From contig NW_025937364.1 of assembly GCF_000764305.2 (NCBI RefSeq), positions 1 through 64,000 of the forward strand: 64,000 bases of DNA. The letters are read 5' to 3'. Every line of letters starts with the position of its first letter. The first letter of the stretch is position 1. The position numbers and the translations under genes were made by a program. Shown piece by piece: positions 34,543 through 45,831 of the stretch. The DNA comes from Hyalella azteca (taxonomy: Eukaryota > Arthropoda > Malacostraca > Amphipoda > Hyalellidae). Below the pieces are notes generated by a model. That model saw nothing but the letters and a program-made list of their open reading frames with translations, was not told the origin of the DNA and did no database searches.

Positions 34543-37500
34543 ATATTGTTCACTCAAGCTTATTACTCAACATCAAGTTCCATAAAAATATGTACGACCG
34601 AAGTCTAGACATAATCTGATGTAGTGTAATAAAAGTTTAGTTGATTATATTGTTCGCGAAAACAATTATTCACGTCATGACAAAACCATTAGCCACGCAA
34701 TGAGTCGTGAGATCATATCATATATATATCATAAATTTTCATATGTTGCCATAAATTTTTCTTATGTTGGTAACTTCGAAAAGAAAGTTGAAGGGCCATC
34801 ATATTGAAGAATAAATTCCAATCATGCCTATAAATATAATTGGCAATGCCGTCATTAATTTTACATTTGCGTGTGATAATGTAATGTATAACAGGCGCTT
34901 CACTGCCTCACTATAACTTCCCTTATACTGAAGTAAATGATGGGTCGTGGTGTCCAAAAACTGACACACTTTCTGCCCGTAGCAATGATACGCCTTTTAG
35001 AGTGGGTCACGATGACTCACAGAAAGACAAGAAGTGCGTCAATATTTGGACAAAATCTGGCTCACTTCTCTGAGTGATAGACGTTTGGGCGAAACTAATA
35101 CGTGCCCTCGATCGCTTCTGAAGGTCACTGCGTTGTCATTTTTCATTCGAGGAAGTTACAAAAAACTCACCTGCGGGCTGATACAAATCGTACTGTGCAA
35201 GATCACAAGGAACTTCACATGCGAAAATTGATTTTTCGTCTCTTTTCCTTATTGGTTAAGAATAATAATAGTGGCTATGAAATTGATTTGAAGGTAATAT
35301 TAGACTTGAGTGCGTAGGATTGTAGCGATCGTTGTTATTGCATCTTTGTGAATATTTTCATGTCTAATGAAATTTTCATTACATTGAATCCATATGGATT
35401 AAATCAAATTCCAACAATCAATTTATTCGCTCTTTTATGCTCACTCTGCTGACACTATTTTCGTCATTAGTGAGTTTTCAGTATATTTTAGAGCAGAACC
35501 ATGATTCTCACTATGATTTATCTCATGTTATCTATTGGGCGTAAATTTGTCGTCTGCATTATTTATTTACTAAGTGAAACTTGGCCGGCAAGTGAGTACA
35601 AGTAACTGTACTTATTTCCTCCGTGTCACCGTCGCCATGACCCGCTGAGTACCGCACAAGTACTCATTATCGAGACGCTCGCCCAACCCGGTAAAATCCA
35701 GCTAAACTCTTGCTTACGTTGAAGCTCGTTTGTTTACGACGTATGCTTCCTTGAAAACAGGGTAAATGAATCATACATGCATGCATTCCTCGCCCTGGCC
35801 TCATGAGGATGAGTCATGCAGCTGCGCACATGGACAACAGCATCTCGTATGATGATGCCGCCCTTACCCCTTGTGTATGAATTTATGCGACACATTGATG
35901 GGTGAACATTTCTCGCGATTGCTTGTCCTCTTGATTGTTCTGTTGATGGCGATGCTCTACACCACGGCTTATATGGTTGGAGTTGTTAGCATGTTTTTTT
36001 ATTCATTATGACATTACTCTGCCTTTAAATGTATTAATCGTAAATGTATAATAAATGGTTGGGTTCGTGCGTGGTTGTATGTTATAGTGGATGTTTTCCG
36101 TGATATTTTCGCATTTTTAGCGAAGGAAAGTCTTCCGCCACGGATTCGTATTTTCGATTTTTCTGCTCAACATCCTTTCAATTTTTGTGATTGTTTAGTT
36201 AATTGGATTGTTTACTATCTATGCAGGGGATTTTTGTTGGGCGCATTTTTTCTCCGCGTCATTGCGTTAAGAATGTGACAACACAGCAAGAAAAGTACTG
36301 CTTATCAATCTAGATTTATTCCAAAGATGATATAAGTTTCGTCGCATAATAACATGAGCTCAGTCAAGCTGCTCCTCTTCTATTAATCTACGTGGAAATC
36401 ATTGGAAACTTACATTATTATATATTTATATGTAATATTAAAATATTAATATAATATTAATTTTCTTATATTTTAGTTCCAAATATTGTATCAATTCAAT
36501 TCTTATCGGGCACGCTGTGGTCTTCTGGTTCTGCACCGGCAAGATCAATATCTATATACTTAATGGCAGGATTGCATGCATGCTGGATAATCCAGTATGC
36601 AATCCTGGATGACTTGCATGCTGAATGTCACAAGGAACATGACTTAATTACTTGGTATTCTTTGTGAGTGCACGTAGCAGTCCCAGGCCACGTATCAGCG
36701 TGTGTGGACCACAAGACGGTTATAATGGAAGAGTTGAAAGTTATTGTTTTTCATTGTTTTGAGCACATAGAGTTCTCTTGATTACGAAGAATGTTTTAAT
36801 ACATTTTTGCACGTCCTACACGATCCTGCTGTGTGGTGTCTAACGATCCTGCCGAAGTAACAAAATGTCGATTACTTCTTTACGTGTTCTATTCTCAAAT
36901 TGTTTTATTTCATCTTGTATATCTGGCAGTAAAATTATTTCACTCTCCATTTACAGTTCTGATGACCTAATAACATTGTCTTCTGTCCTCGCTTTGAATT
37001 GCTTACATTGCTGCGGTTCATATTCTTATGAAAAGGGATGGCTTTAATTTGTATCTTCCGAGTGTCTTCTACTTTAGAATATTTCCACGTATGATTGAAA
37101 TTATTCTTGTCTGGATGCTTATGATGCCACTGAATTGCTACCCTGCGAGAGCAAACGCTCCGTGCCCTGAATAAATCGTGTGGTGGACCACGGTGCTTCG
37201 CTGTATACGTGTACCGGTTCCGTATCGCTTGTATCAGTTCAGTGGCAGATTCACAGGCTCTCATGCATGCTAATGAGGCCCAGCTACTTAATGCCGTCTT
37301 ATCGAATTGCTGCTGCTGGCCATCTTTCTCTATCTTGCTTTATGTCTTTCTCATCTTCTCTTTCTGCTGAGCTTCTTTATTGACTGCTTGCCTCATACCT
37401 CGTGGATTTTCTTCTATATGTGGTTGAGTTTTTGTTAGTTTTGTTCGTTGTTTTTCTACCTTTTTTTTAGTTATTTTTGTGGTCACTGTATTCTGGTTTG

Positions 37501-38986
37501 TCTGCAACCGGCTGTGCATCGACTCCCGGTTGTGCCCACAAATGGTTTGGAAAAAATATAAGAGATATAGATGACCTTCTATCATTCGAAAAGAATTTTT
37601 CTTATCTGATCACTTGCAATAAATTTTTTCTTATCTCAAATTACGAGATCGACCATATCTTGATATCGGACGCTAATTAGCATAGTAATTAAATTCTTCC
37701 GGCAACAAGTAGCAATTCTTAAGTATATGTGACTTATCTTTCAAGTATACTGTATGTGTCTTATCTTCTTTCGACAACGCGATTGTCATGAATTATTTTT
37801 TCCTCTTACATAGTTTGCAGGATTTTCTCTTTCAATCTAGTTTTTTGATGTTTTTGGTTGTCGTAATTGCCCTCCTAGTTAATTTTTAAAACAGCGCTTG
37901 GGCTGGAGGCTCAAGGCTAGTGGAGCCTAATGGGAACAGAGCTGCATGTAATTGCAGCAAAGTAGCTAGGTTATGACTAGCCTACGAAGCGTTACTAGCT
38001 GAGGGCCACATTTGCCCTCCCATGCAGCCTCTGCAATCACAAGCTACGTTGCCGGGACAGAACGAGCGGCTTTATAAAGACACAAGTCTCAACTTCTCCT
38101 AAACTTTAACAACTTCAGAGCTTACTGACGGCTTATGATCGTCCTCCATTGGCCCTCTAATACCCCAAAGATATTTGACCTAGAAAAGTAGCGACTTAGC
38201 TCTTCTTAAACTGATAAATGGCCGCCGCTGTTCTTGCAATCTCTAAAATATGTCATTTGCGCGCTTGCATTTTAGCTGCGGCACTTTCGAAATTGGAACT
38301 GTCAGTAGTTGTTATCGTTATTGTAAGCATGCGATTTTCTCTGATTTCCTTAGCGTTCGGTTAGCTTTGGCTTAGTGCATTTGGTAATGTGCATGAGAGT
38401 AATGGAGTGTAGGATAAATGAACAGCTAGGTAACGATTTTGTGTCGTAGGGAACAATTGTGGCTGTGATTGAGAGCATTAAAAGATTTTTGAAGAGAAGT
38501 GGAAGCTGAGGATGGTAAGAATTGAGTCAAGCTAATTAGTGGGGAAAGAAATGAAGAAATAAGTGACCACCCTACATATACCAATGACCATACATAGGAT
38601 ATTTTTAGGACAGACTTAGTATGAGCCCTGCATGCCAGATTTATAAATGAGCCTTATTTTTTCAACTCAAAACTTTTTTATATTCTATTTAAAACCTCAC
38701 TTTTTTTCAATTTTTCACTTTGTAATTTATCATAATCAAATTTTTCTAATTTTTCCGGCCTGTCGCGACCATTCGAAACTTGACTAAACATATCTAATTT
38801 AGTCCTCTGAATACATTTGTTTTGCCAATAAGATTTATTATGCATTGACCAATTTACTCTGCACCTATTTCACATCAATTATGATATGTGAAATTCCCCT
38901 TGCACAAATTCCCCCGCTCACATGAGTCCCTCGATCCATGCAGGCGTGTCAAGCTCTAGGCAGCACGCAGTGTTAGTGCCGAGCTA
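34543..38986. other. Intron 6, no gene supported
   Basis: Contains a hairpin at 36569-36606 (GGATTGCATGCATGCTGGAT facing ATCCAGTATGCAATCC) and, close by, TAGCAGTCCCAGGCCACG at 36675-36692, part of a dispersed repeat also seen at 14451. A-T palindromes fill 36416-36480. A moderately GC-rich patch at 37890-38070 has no coherent frame. No demethylase exon entering with two bases, as required after 32712, was found. Confidence 0.5.
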
Positions 38987-39194
38987 AATATGCCATAATA
39001 TGCCATAAGATGCCACAATATGCCATATTATGCCATAAAATGCCATAATATGCTACAATGTGCCATAATATGCCATAATATGCCACAATATGCCATAATA
39101 TGCCATACAATGCCTTAATATGCCATAATATGCATAAATATGCCATAATGTGCCATATTATGCCATAATATGTCACAATATGCCATAATATGCC
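38987..39194. repeat. 10-bp satellite, ~20 copies of ATATGCCATA
   Basis: About twenty degenerate copies of ATATGCCATA in a head-to-tail array. TGCCGAGCTA stands at both edges (38977-38986 and 39191-39200). The two edge copies are 214 bp apart, so they are not in exact register with the 10-bp unit. They may be variant end units or a duplicated flank. The repetitive Trp/Ile/His/Tyr frame on the - strand is an artefact of the repeat. Confidence 0.97.
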
Positions 39195-41300
39195 GAGCTA
39201 GGCGCGAGTGTGTCCCAGTGACGTGGCTGCAGTAGGCGATAATTGGTTGTGCGTGACTCGGCAACTATGAATCATATACAACCGTGTGGTTTACACAACA
39301 CATTCTTATGCGTGTAGAGAAAGTTTTCCTTGACGCTAGTGTATTGTCGCGGTTTATTGCCACTCAAGCGGAACAGATGGAACATATTTAATAATCGCTT
39401 CTAGAAGTATTGGTATAATTTTATGTTATAGGGATTTTAGTGTACACGCGTAGTTTGTTTTGTCCTTCTTCATTTGAATTTGATGTATAAATTATTGATT
39501 GCGTGTTATTCTCCAAAACTGTAGCTCAATTTAGAACTGCTATACCATATTTACGAAGATATTCTTACAGCAATTTCTCTCTGTAACTTTAAAAAGCTTG
39601 CGAAATTTACTGCATATCGGCGGTCTATAATCGATTCCGCTGGCTGCGCAAACGCTATTCTCGGATAATCACGTGACCCATATCAGGAGAGCGGCTCATC
39701 AGGAGTCAAGACAGGCTTATCCTTGCATTTTTTATTTAGTTCTCCCATGCTATTTTTTTTGGCCTTTCTCCTGGACCATCTCACTATCAATCTAGTGATA
39801 CTTGCTTGTATGCGCGACTCTCACATGTGTTGTATGTTAATTCTTGCCAGTTATACTTCTTTGTACATCCAATATGCCATTAGAATAGCTAATAGTAGTG
39901 ATGCAGCTAGGATACGCAACATCTCCTTCTGTTGGGAGGCGTTCGATCGGAGAAATGTGGAGAGGCGTTTAATTGGAGAACAAAAATCACCTAAAATACT
40001 ATTAGGTGACTTGCCTAATATAGTATAACACCTCGCGTGCAGAGGTGAGATTCGGTAATGGATTCTTACTGGATTTAATCAAATTTATATTTTTTTATAG
40101 CAACACCTCTCAGTTACTGCCTTTATCATTTTATTATACTTTCTGTTGACAATTCTAAATGGGATTTTTATCCCTATTTTGGCCGCATCATTCTTGGTAT
40201 TCAAAGTGCAAAAAATCATTTAAAAATTCGCCTTTTTTACCACGTGTTCCACTGCTACTTGGTTGAAGGTTTATGCAATTCACTAATTTTATTATTTGTA
40301 TTTTTTATTTCTACAGTTTTCGTAATTTTTCATTTCTTATCTGCTAAAATGTGTGGTCGTAGATTCAATGGCAATATCAGTTTACTTTTCAAGAAATTAT
40401 TGTATAAATGGCGGTGCTGTGGAGCATGTTATGTGCAAGGCAGCGCGATGTTATATTCAGCACTGGTACTGTCCTTACGCTTATCTCGCATGCAGAGGTG
40501 ATATACCGCCCTGATAACCACACTCACAGCGTCTGACTCGTATTTGAAGATGTATGTGTAGTTGATGTAGCGCCCGACAAGATTCCTTCAGAGATATTTA
40601 AGCTAACTTTTGCTCTAATGCTTACAGGAACATAATTTTTAAGTTGAAGGAATGTGACTGATTTTTTTCAATAAAATTTCTTTTTTTAGAGATGCTCTCC
40701 TCGCAGTAGCTAATTATTGTCGTTTAACGGCAGCAATAGTTGTATTTTTCTCGGTTACTAGTCGCATGGGTTTTTACGATGATTGAAAAGCTAAGGATTT
40801 TTCTCAATTGAGGTGGTAAGTTAATATGTTACACTTTTATCTTTCGGCGAATTGAATCGATAATTTGAAAGCGTGCAGTACGTCTTTAAATAAGAATCAG
40901 TGCCTGAATGTGAACTCTGTTTTGCATTCAATCTTCATCTGCCTGGATCTTGTACTTTGCAGCTTAAATAAACTTTGCAGTTAATACATTTTGAGAACGT
41001 AAGTTGCATGGTTAAGAAATAGAGGTTTGATGCAGTGCGCGAGTTGGCCGAGATCTACAATGACGCTCAAGCGAATCTTGGAGACGAATAAAAATTGTGT
41101 GTATGCGAGCGACTCGCAATGACTAGCATTTCTGTGCTGACTTGGCCAAATAGACTCCAGTGACTGGCGCTCTCTCGAGTTTAGGAATAGCGTGACTCGG
41201 CAGATTCTGCTGATCTTTGCTCTGCGCTCCTGGCTGCTGACGATGGCAGCTCTGTTCGTGTTGCTCTTGCCAATTCCCATGACTCTGTTTTGGCTTCTGG
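39195..41300. other. Intron 6, no gene seen
   Basis: Frames at 39723-40028, 40244-40501 and 40981-41280 are Cys/Phe/Leu-rich or otherwise chance-like, and none has splice signals in a compatible phase. No further repeat boundary was recognised. Confidence 0.55.
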
Positions 41301-41411
41301 GTTTTATTATTTATAATATATAGCGGTTTCAGTGTTTATTAGGCCGATAGGCCTGTCACCGATTCTTAACATTGCAGAACATTCACAGCTTCTTGCGTTC
41401 TCGATCACACA
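41301..41411 (-). mobile_element. tRNA-derived SINE, family 1, inverted copy
   Basis: Read on the - strand: GATCGAGAAC (B-box-like, about 41398-41407), GTGAATGTTCTGCAATG, AAGAATCGGTGACAGGCC, GGCCTAATAAACACTGAAAC, CGC and then a TAT/AAT-rich tail. This matches the copy at 62995 almost base for base in the body and shares its tail block with the copy at 27838. The 5' half of the tRNA head is missing, as is usual for truncated insertions. Confidence 0.8.
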
Positions 41412-44400
41412 ACTCGCTGCTTCAATTTTGCTTTGCTTGACCGCCAGGCTTCCTCGCCGAATTGACCAGAAACTGTTGCAGAATTTTCTAGATTTTCCCT
41501 GTCTATTGTTTCTGATGTATAGTGAATTTAGTGATTCAATAGTGTTAACCTTCCCTACTTAATATAATTCATTTATTTCGATTTTCAATTCTCGCAAGAT
41601 GAAATCTCTGCAAAAAAGTTGTGAATTCTTTTCCATTTGTGTTGGCGTCTGTGATGCGAGCGATCGAGTGTTGTGATGAATGGTGCATGAGTCAAGCCAT
41701 CATCAGTCACCGAAGCAAAACAAGCCTTTTGACGAGCATGGCTGGTGATATAAGTGACGTCTCAACTTGCAGGTTACCATGTTGATGCACAGACCTTCCA
41801 CCTTTGAGTGCCCTGTTATCGCCTTACTTTCAAAGCAGACCCTTTCAAAGCCTTCATTGCGAGTCCGTCGTATTAGCAAGACTCGGTCATTTGCTTCTCA
41901 ATTTCTTGGGTCCTGGTCTCTTATTTAAGGTATTTGGCAGGCTTTCGTACGCTATTATTCATTCACAATTACTTGAATTGGAAAGCACCAGTGAGCGTGC
42001 TTTAGGCGTGTACTGCGTACCCTCGAAACATCCTCGATATATGTTCTGCAAAACATACGTGTGGGCGCTTGAATAGTTGACTCAGAAACAAATTCTATTT
42101 TTTTAGCTAGCGCAGTTTGACATCGTTTTTGTCGCACCTCTCTCGTGTTTATGAGCGTATGAACTCATCAGGTCACCTAACTTTAGAAAGTGGTGCTTTG
42201 TATAGGACTGGTTCAGCAGGCTTGACTTTTTAGGACTGCTTTTGAATTTTGTGCTTGTTAGAATTGGTTAAGAAGGCTAGCTGTGCTCTGTTACATTAAT
42301 ATAAATTAGAAGACTGTTTTGTAGGAATGTAGTTCAAAATTTTATGCTCTCTGGGACTGTACTTCATAATGTAATTATTTGTAGAGCTTATTTGGGTTTT
42401 GATTTACTTCTATGGCCGTGATTCATGCGTGATTCATATGCCTCTGCCCGTCGGGTCCTTTTCAGAAGTGTTTATTATTGTTATTTTTGAAAGAAACGTC
42501 GCTTCCTAGACGTTGTCCATTATATGTCTAGTTCATTTCAATGTTCTGTATAAGCTATGCGTTAATAACATGTGTTGAACGTTGCATGGACGATATAAAG
42601 TCCTGCTGAGTTTGATAAAAAACTGATAATCGTGACTGAACTGACAATGTATTGAGGTCTATAAAGCCAACACAGTCAAACATAGAGTTTTTTCTGACTG
42701 CTAATAAATTACATTGGGATAGTACTTCCTAAAATCCTGCTAGATAGCTCCCTGATACTGTGACCTAATATTGTGGTGGAGAAACGCTTTGTTAAATACC
42801 ATGCAAGTTCCCAAAGGTTGAATCTGGTCGAAATTAGGTACCTCTTGTCACACCTTTTATAATTTTGCTAAGAAAACAACTAACATTTTGTGATTGTGCA
42901 AAAGTGAGTCATTTTGTTTAAACTCGTGGGTGAACCACTGTACCATACCATAGATTGCGAAGCGTTACTGTCCTTGTATTTTAATCATCCCGACTATGAG
43001 TCAGATATTCGGTCGTATTTTCCTTGTTCAAATACATGTAATTGATAGTGTGGTCTGATGTACAGCAGTTAAATTTAAGTTCTTGATAGTAGACTTTAAT
43101 TGCATACATTACACTGGCATGTCGATGATGAATCGCTCGTCCAATGCCCTCCATCAGCAGCCCACGACTGCATTCTTCTCTTTTTGTTTGCGTTCACTTG
43201 ACTGAAGCAAAGAATTCCTTGCACGTTTGTGATCGTGATCATTGAAGCGGACCTGCGGACCGGTTCTGCAGGTTACCTTTGGATGAACTCTTACCTTTAA
43301 CCTGTTTCACGGCACCCTGCAAGCCGGCCGTTCATGATTTAGAGCCCATTTCGTATATGGGTCTCTGCATAGAGTCGACGCTCATGTTGTATTCTGGTCA
43401 ATGTTTTATGTGCTACTCCGCTGTTCGGCTGTAATACCAAGCTTATTTATTTTGTAGCTGCACGACGAATGGGTATTTACTTGACTATTAAACTTTTTTA
43501 CTAAGTTTATAAACTTTGAAAGAGGAAAGAAGTTGCTTATTTTGAGTGTCTGATATAGAAGCCAATTTAAGGCTGCCCAATTAAGAAGGTCGTTTGCAAG
43601 AAGTTTTTTCCATTTGTAATATGTTCGATTTGTCATTTGAGAGTGGTCCGATGCAGTGGAATAGTAACTTTAGGATTTAATTTTTCTGACTTATATTTTA
43701 CTAATAAATAAACTTAAACTATCCTTAGCACATTATTGCTTGTCGAAAGTCCTTCCGAACGTAATTCATCTCCCTATAGTATGGTTTATTGAGGTCCATA
43801 AAGCCGACACAGTCAAACATAGAGTTTCTTTCCTCACCATGTGTTATTTGTAAGTTGCTTAAAGGCTATCCTGATACCGACACGTGTGTCTATTTGGGTT
43901 GTAATGGTTATTTAGAGATGCCTACCTGATAGAATGTATAGCGTCTGTTCCGTTCAATGTGACTTACATGCAAGCCCCTCTCTGATCCCGTACCCTAAAC
44001 TTTATTACCTGGCCAGCGAGGTTGGAGGAAGCTAAAAACATGCCTTCATTGCCTCTTTGCCCTTTACAAGATGACTCCTATTTCAAGTCGAAGCAACAAT
44101 GGTGGCTGATGAAAAAAGTGGCCTATCTGTAACCGGTTGCAAGTATTTTTATGGAGGAAGTTCAGAACCGGCTCAAGGCGCAATCATTCATGCGGGTAAT
44201 TTCATAACTTCTGTGGCTTGGAACTGATATTGCTTCTGATTTTTATAGTAAATCTTTTTAATTGCCTGAATTTATTTTGTCTTTTCAACTTTATTGTTTT
44301 ACTCTTTCCTCGTTTTGAACTGATTAGGCACAGATCCCTAATTCACTATATTCTATTTTTGAATGCATATTTTTCTTTCCTCATCAATATATTTTTATTT

Positions 44401-44920
44401 TCATAAGAAATTTTCGACTGTTTTTTGTTGGTTTTGTGATAAGTTACACCGTTAAACTTGAACCTGATTATTAAATCTTTGAACTATATTGTGTGATTAG
44501 ATGTTGTGCACTATAATTTGGCGCTGCATTTGTATTATCTCTATGGCAATTGAAGTAACCTATGGCCTAAGTACCTATAGCTGCTCCGCAGCTATTGGTA
44601 ATTAATGAACACAATTGCTGTTGTACCTGTTGCACATACGTCTTCCCTGCAAGATAAGACTGTTGCTTGCTCACCTCAGGCTCGACGATAAGAAATATGG
44701 CAGCGGATGCCTTTGTAATTTCTTCGTGTCTATGCGATACTTTAATCGGGCTGACATGACTATATATAAGCGGCGTTGTCGAAGACCAAGTTGATCTCAG
44801 CTCACTTGCTGCCCACGCCTTCTTTTACGACCGAACAGAAACCGGTTAGTTTTTATCGCGCAAAACACTGCAACCTTTTCTTTCGGGTGAATACGTGTCG
44901 ATTTTATTGTTACATATCAT
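41412..44920. other. Intron 6, with a dispersed 43-bp repeat
   Basis: No gene. ATTGAGGTCTATAAAGCC followed by ACACAGTCAAACATAGAGTT occurs at 42651-42693 and again at 43788-43830 with three or four differences, in the same orientation and 1.1 kb apart. No inverted ends or target duplications are visible around either copy. Confidence 0.6.
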
Positions 44921-44954
44921 ATGGAACAATAATATCCATCCATTATTGTTCCAT
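44921..44954. repeat. Perfect 13-bp inverted repeat (hairpin)
   Basis: ATGGAACAATAAT at 44921-44933 faces ATTATTGTTCCAT at 44942-44954 across an 8-base loop. It is not followed by a T-run. It lies 120 bp upstream of a second, larger hairpin cluster at 45073, so both may belong to one worn foldback element. Confidence 0.9.
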
Positions 44955-45072
44955 TTCATACGGTTAGGCAGCCTAATAGGTTACCAATATATACTGTGTT
45001 ATTCTTCTTTCCGTATTGTATTCCTGAATAATTTTATTTTATCTGAAATGAATGAAATGATCATGAAATCGA

Positions 45073-45132
45073 GATCAAAGTGAATCGAGAGCATGATTCA
45101 CTTTGATCATGAAATAAATCATGCTCTCGATT
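45073..45132. repeat. Two overlapping, mutually exclusive perfect hairpins
   Basis: GATCAAAGTGAATC (45073-45086) pairs exactly with GATTCACTTTGATC (45095-45108). AATCGAGAGCATGATT (45083-45098) pairs exactly with AATCATGCTCTCGATT (45117-45132). The second left arm includes the first hairpin's loop and parts of both its arms, so only one fold can form at a time. TGATCATGAAAT also occurs directly before and inside the structure (about 45058 and 45104). Confidence 0.93.
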
Positions 45133-45563
45133 GTCAATATGAAGACTTCGAAAGAATTACTCACTTCGCATCCTGCGACGATGGTTCTCTATATAAATAC
45201 CTCTTATTTGAACAACTGCTTAGCTTTCACTTCTCTTAATTGGCACTATAATTCCCGCATAAGTTTTCTGCATTTTTTTCGAGTGCAGTTCCGGTGCGAC
45301 TTAATTATGACTGTCGCATACTTCACAATATCAAACGCAGAGTTATTCACGTGTCGAGTGTGGCCTTTGAAGGCTGTTAAAAATAGAGGATTAGAATCCC
45401 TTGCTAGCTTTTCCAATTATGGCGCTGGCAAATCTTCGCCATCTCTTTACCTTCTCCTCTCTGGTCAACAATGACTGGAACTCCCGTAAGAGCTGCCTGG
45501 AATGCAATTAGCCCTAGTTTAAACTTGTTGCTGGAATCTTACAAATATTTTCTATCGGTGTTA
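45133..45563. other. No gene supported
   Basis: The 117-codon + strand frame at 45121-45474 begins inside the hairpin and has chance composition (rich in Ser, Leu, Phe and Tyr). No domain or splice context was found. Confidence 0.5.
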
Positions 45564-45831
45564 TTATGCAACTTTTATGATCTCTTTGCTCTCTGCTTGT
45601 TTGTAAGATGTTGTTTGTGTCGACACTAATTTTTCCAAGCATTGTCGCGCCTCAAAATGACTTAAGTTTATTAGTACTCCTGTATTTGCGCTGCCGTCGC
45701 TCCTGGTCTTTATGTACATCTGACTAATAACTCGGCAAAAAACAATTGAATCGCTCCAGGTTTCCTCTTTCAAACACCTTATGGCTTCTATGTTCGTTCC
45801 GAGTGCGTCCTCGTGTTCTACAGAGCGTGTC
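45564..45831 (-). pseudogene. Possible BEL/Pao-like retrotransposon pol fragment
   Basis: On the - strand a frame of about 90 codons is open from an acceptor-like ACTTGCAG to TAA. Its composition is clearly protein-like. The part around WSDSIVFCRVISQMY, followed by GVLINLSHFEARQCLEKLVS and TQ, loosely resembles the segment between RNase H and integrase of BEL/Pao elements, where an R-V-x-A-W-x-x-R-F motif is followed by an L-x-x-x-E-L-x-x-A block. Key tryptophans are missing and neither RNase H nor integrase is recognisable alongside. It may instead be an unrelated gene remnant. Confidence 0.28.

Noticed and set aside
38973..39176. Trp/His/Ile/Tyr repeat frame on the - strand
   Set aside because: Direct translation of the 10-bp satellite.
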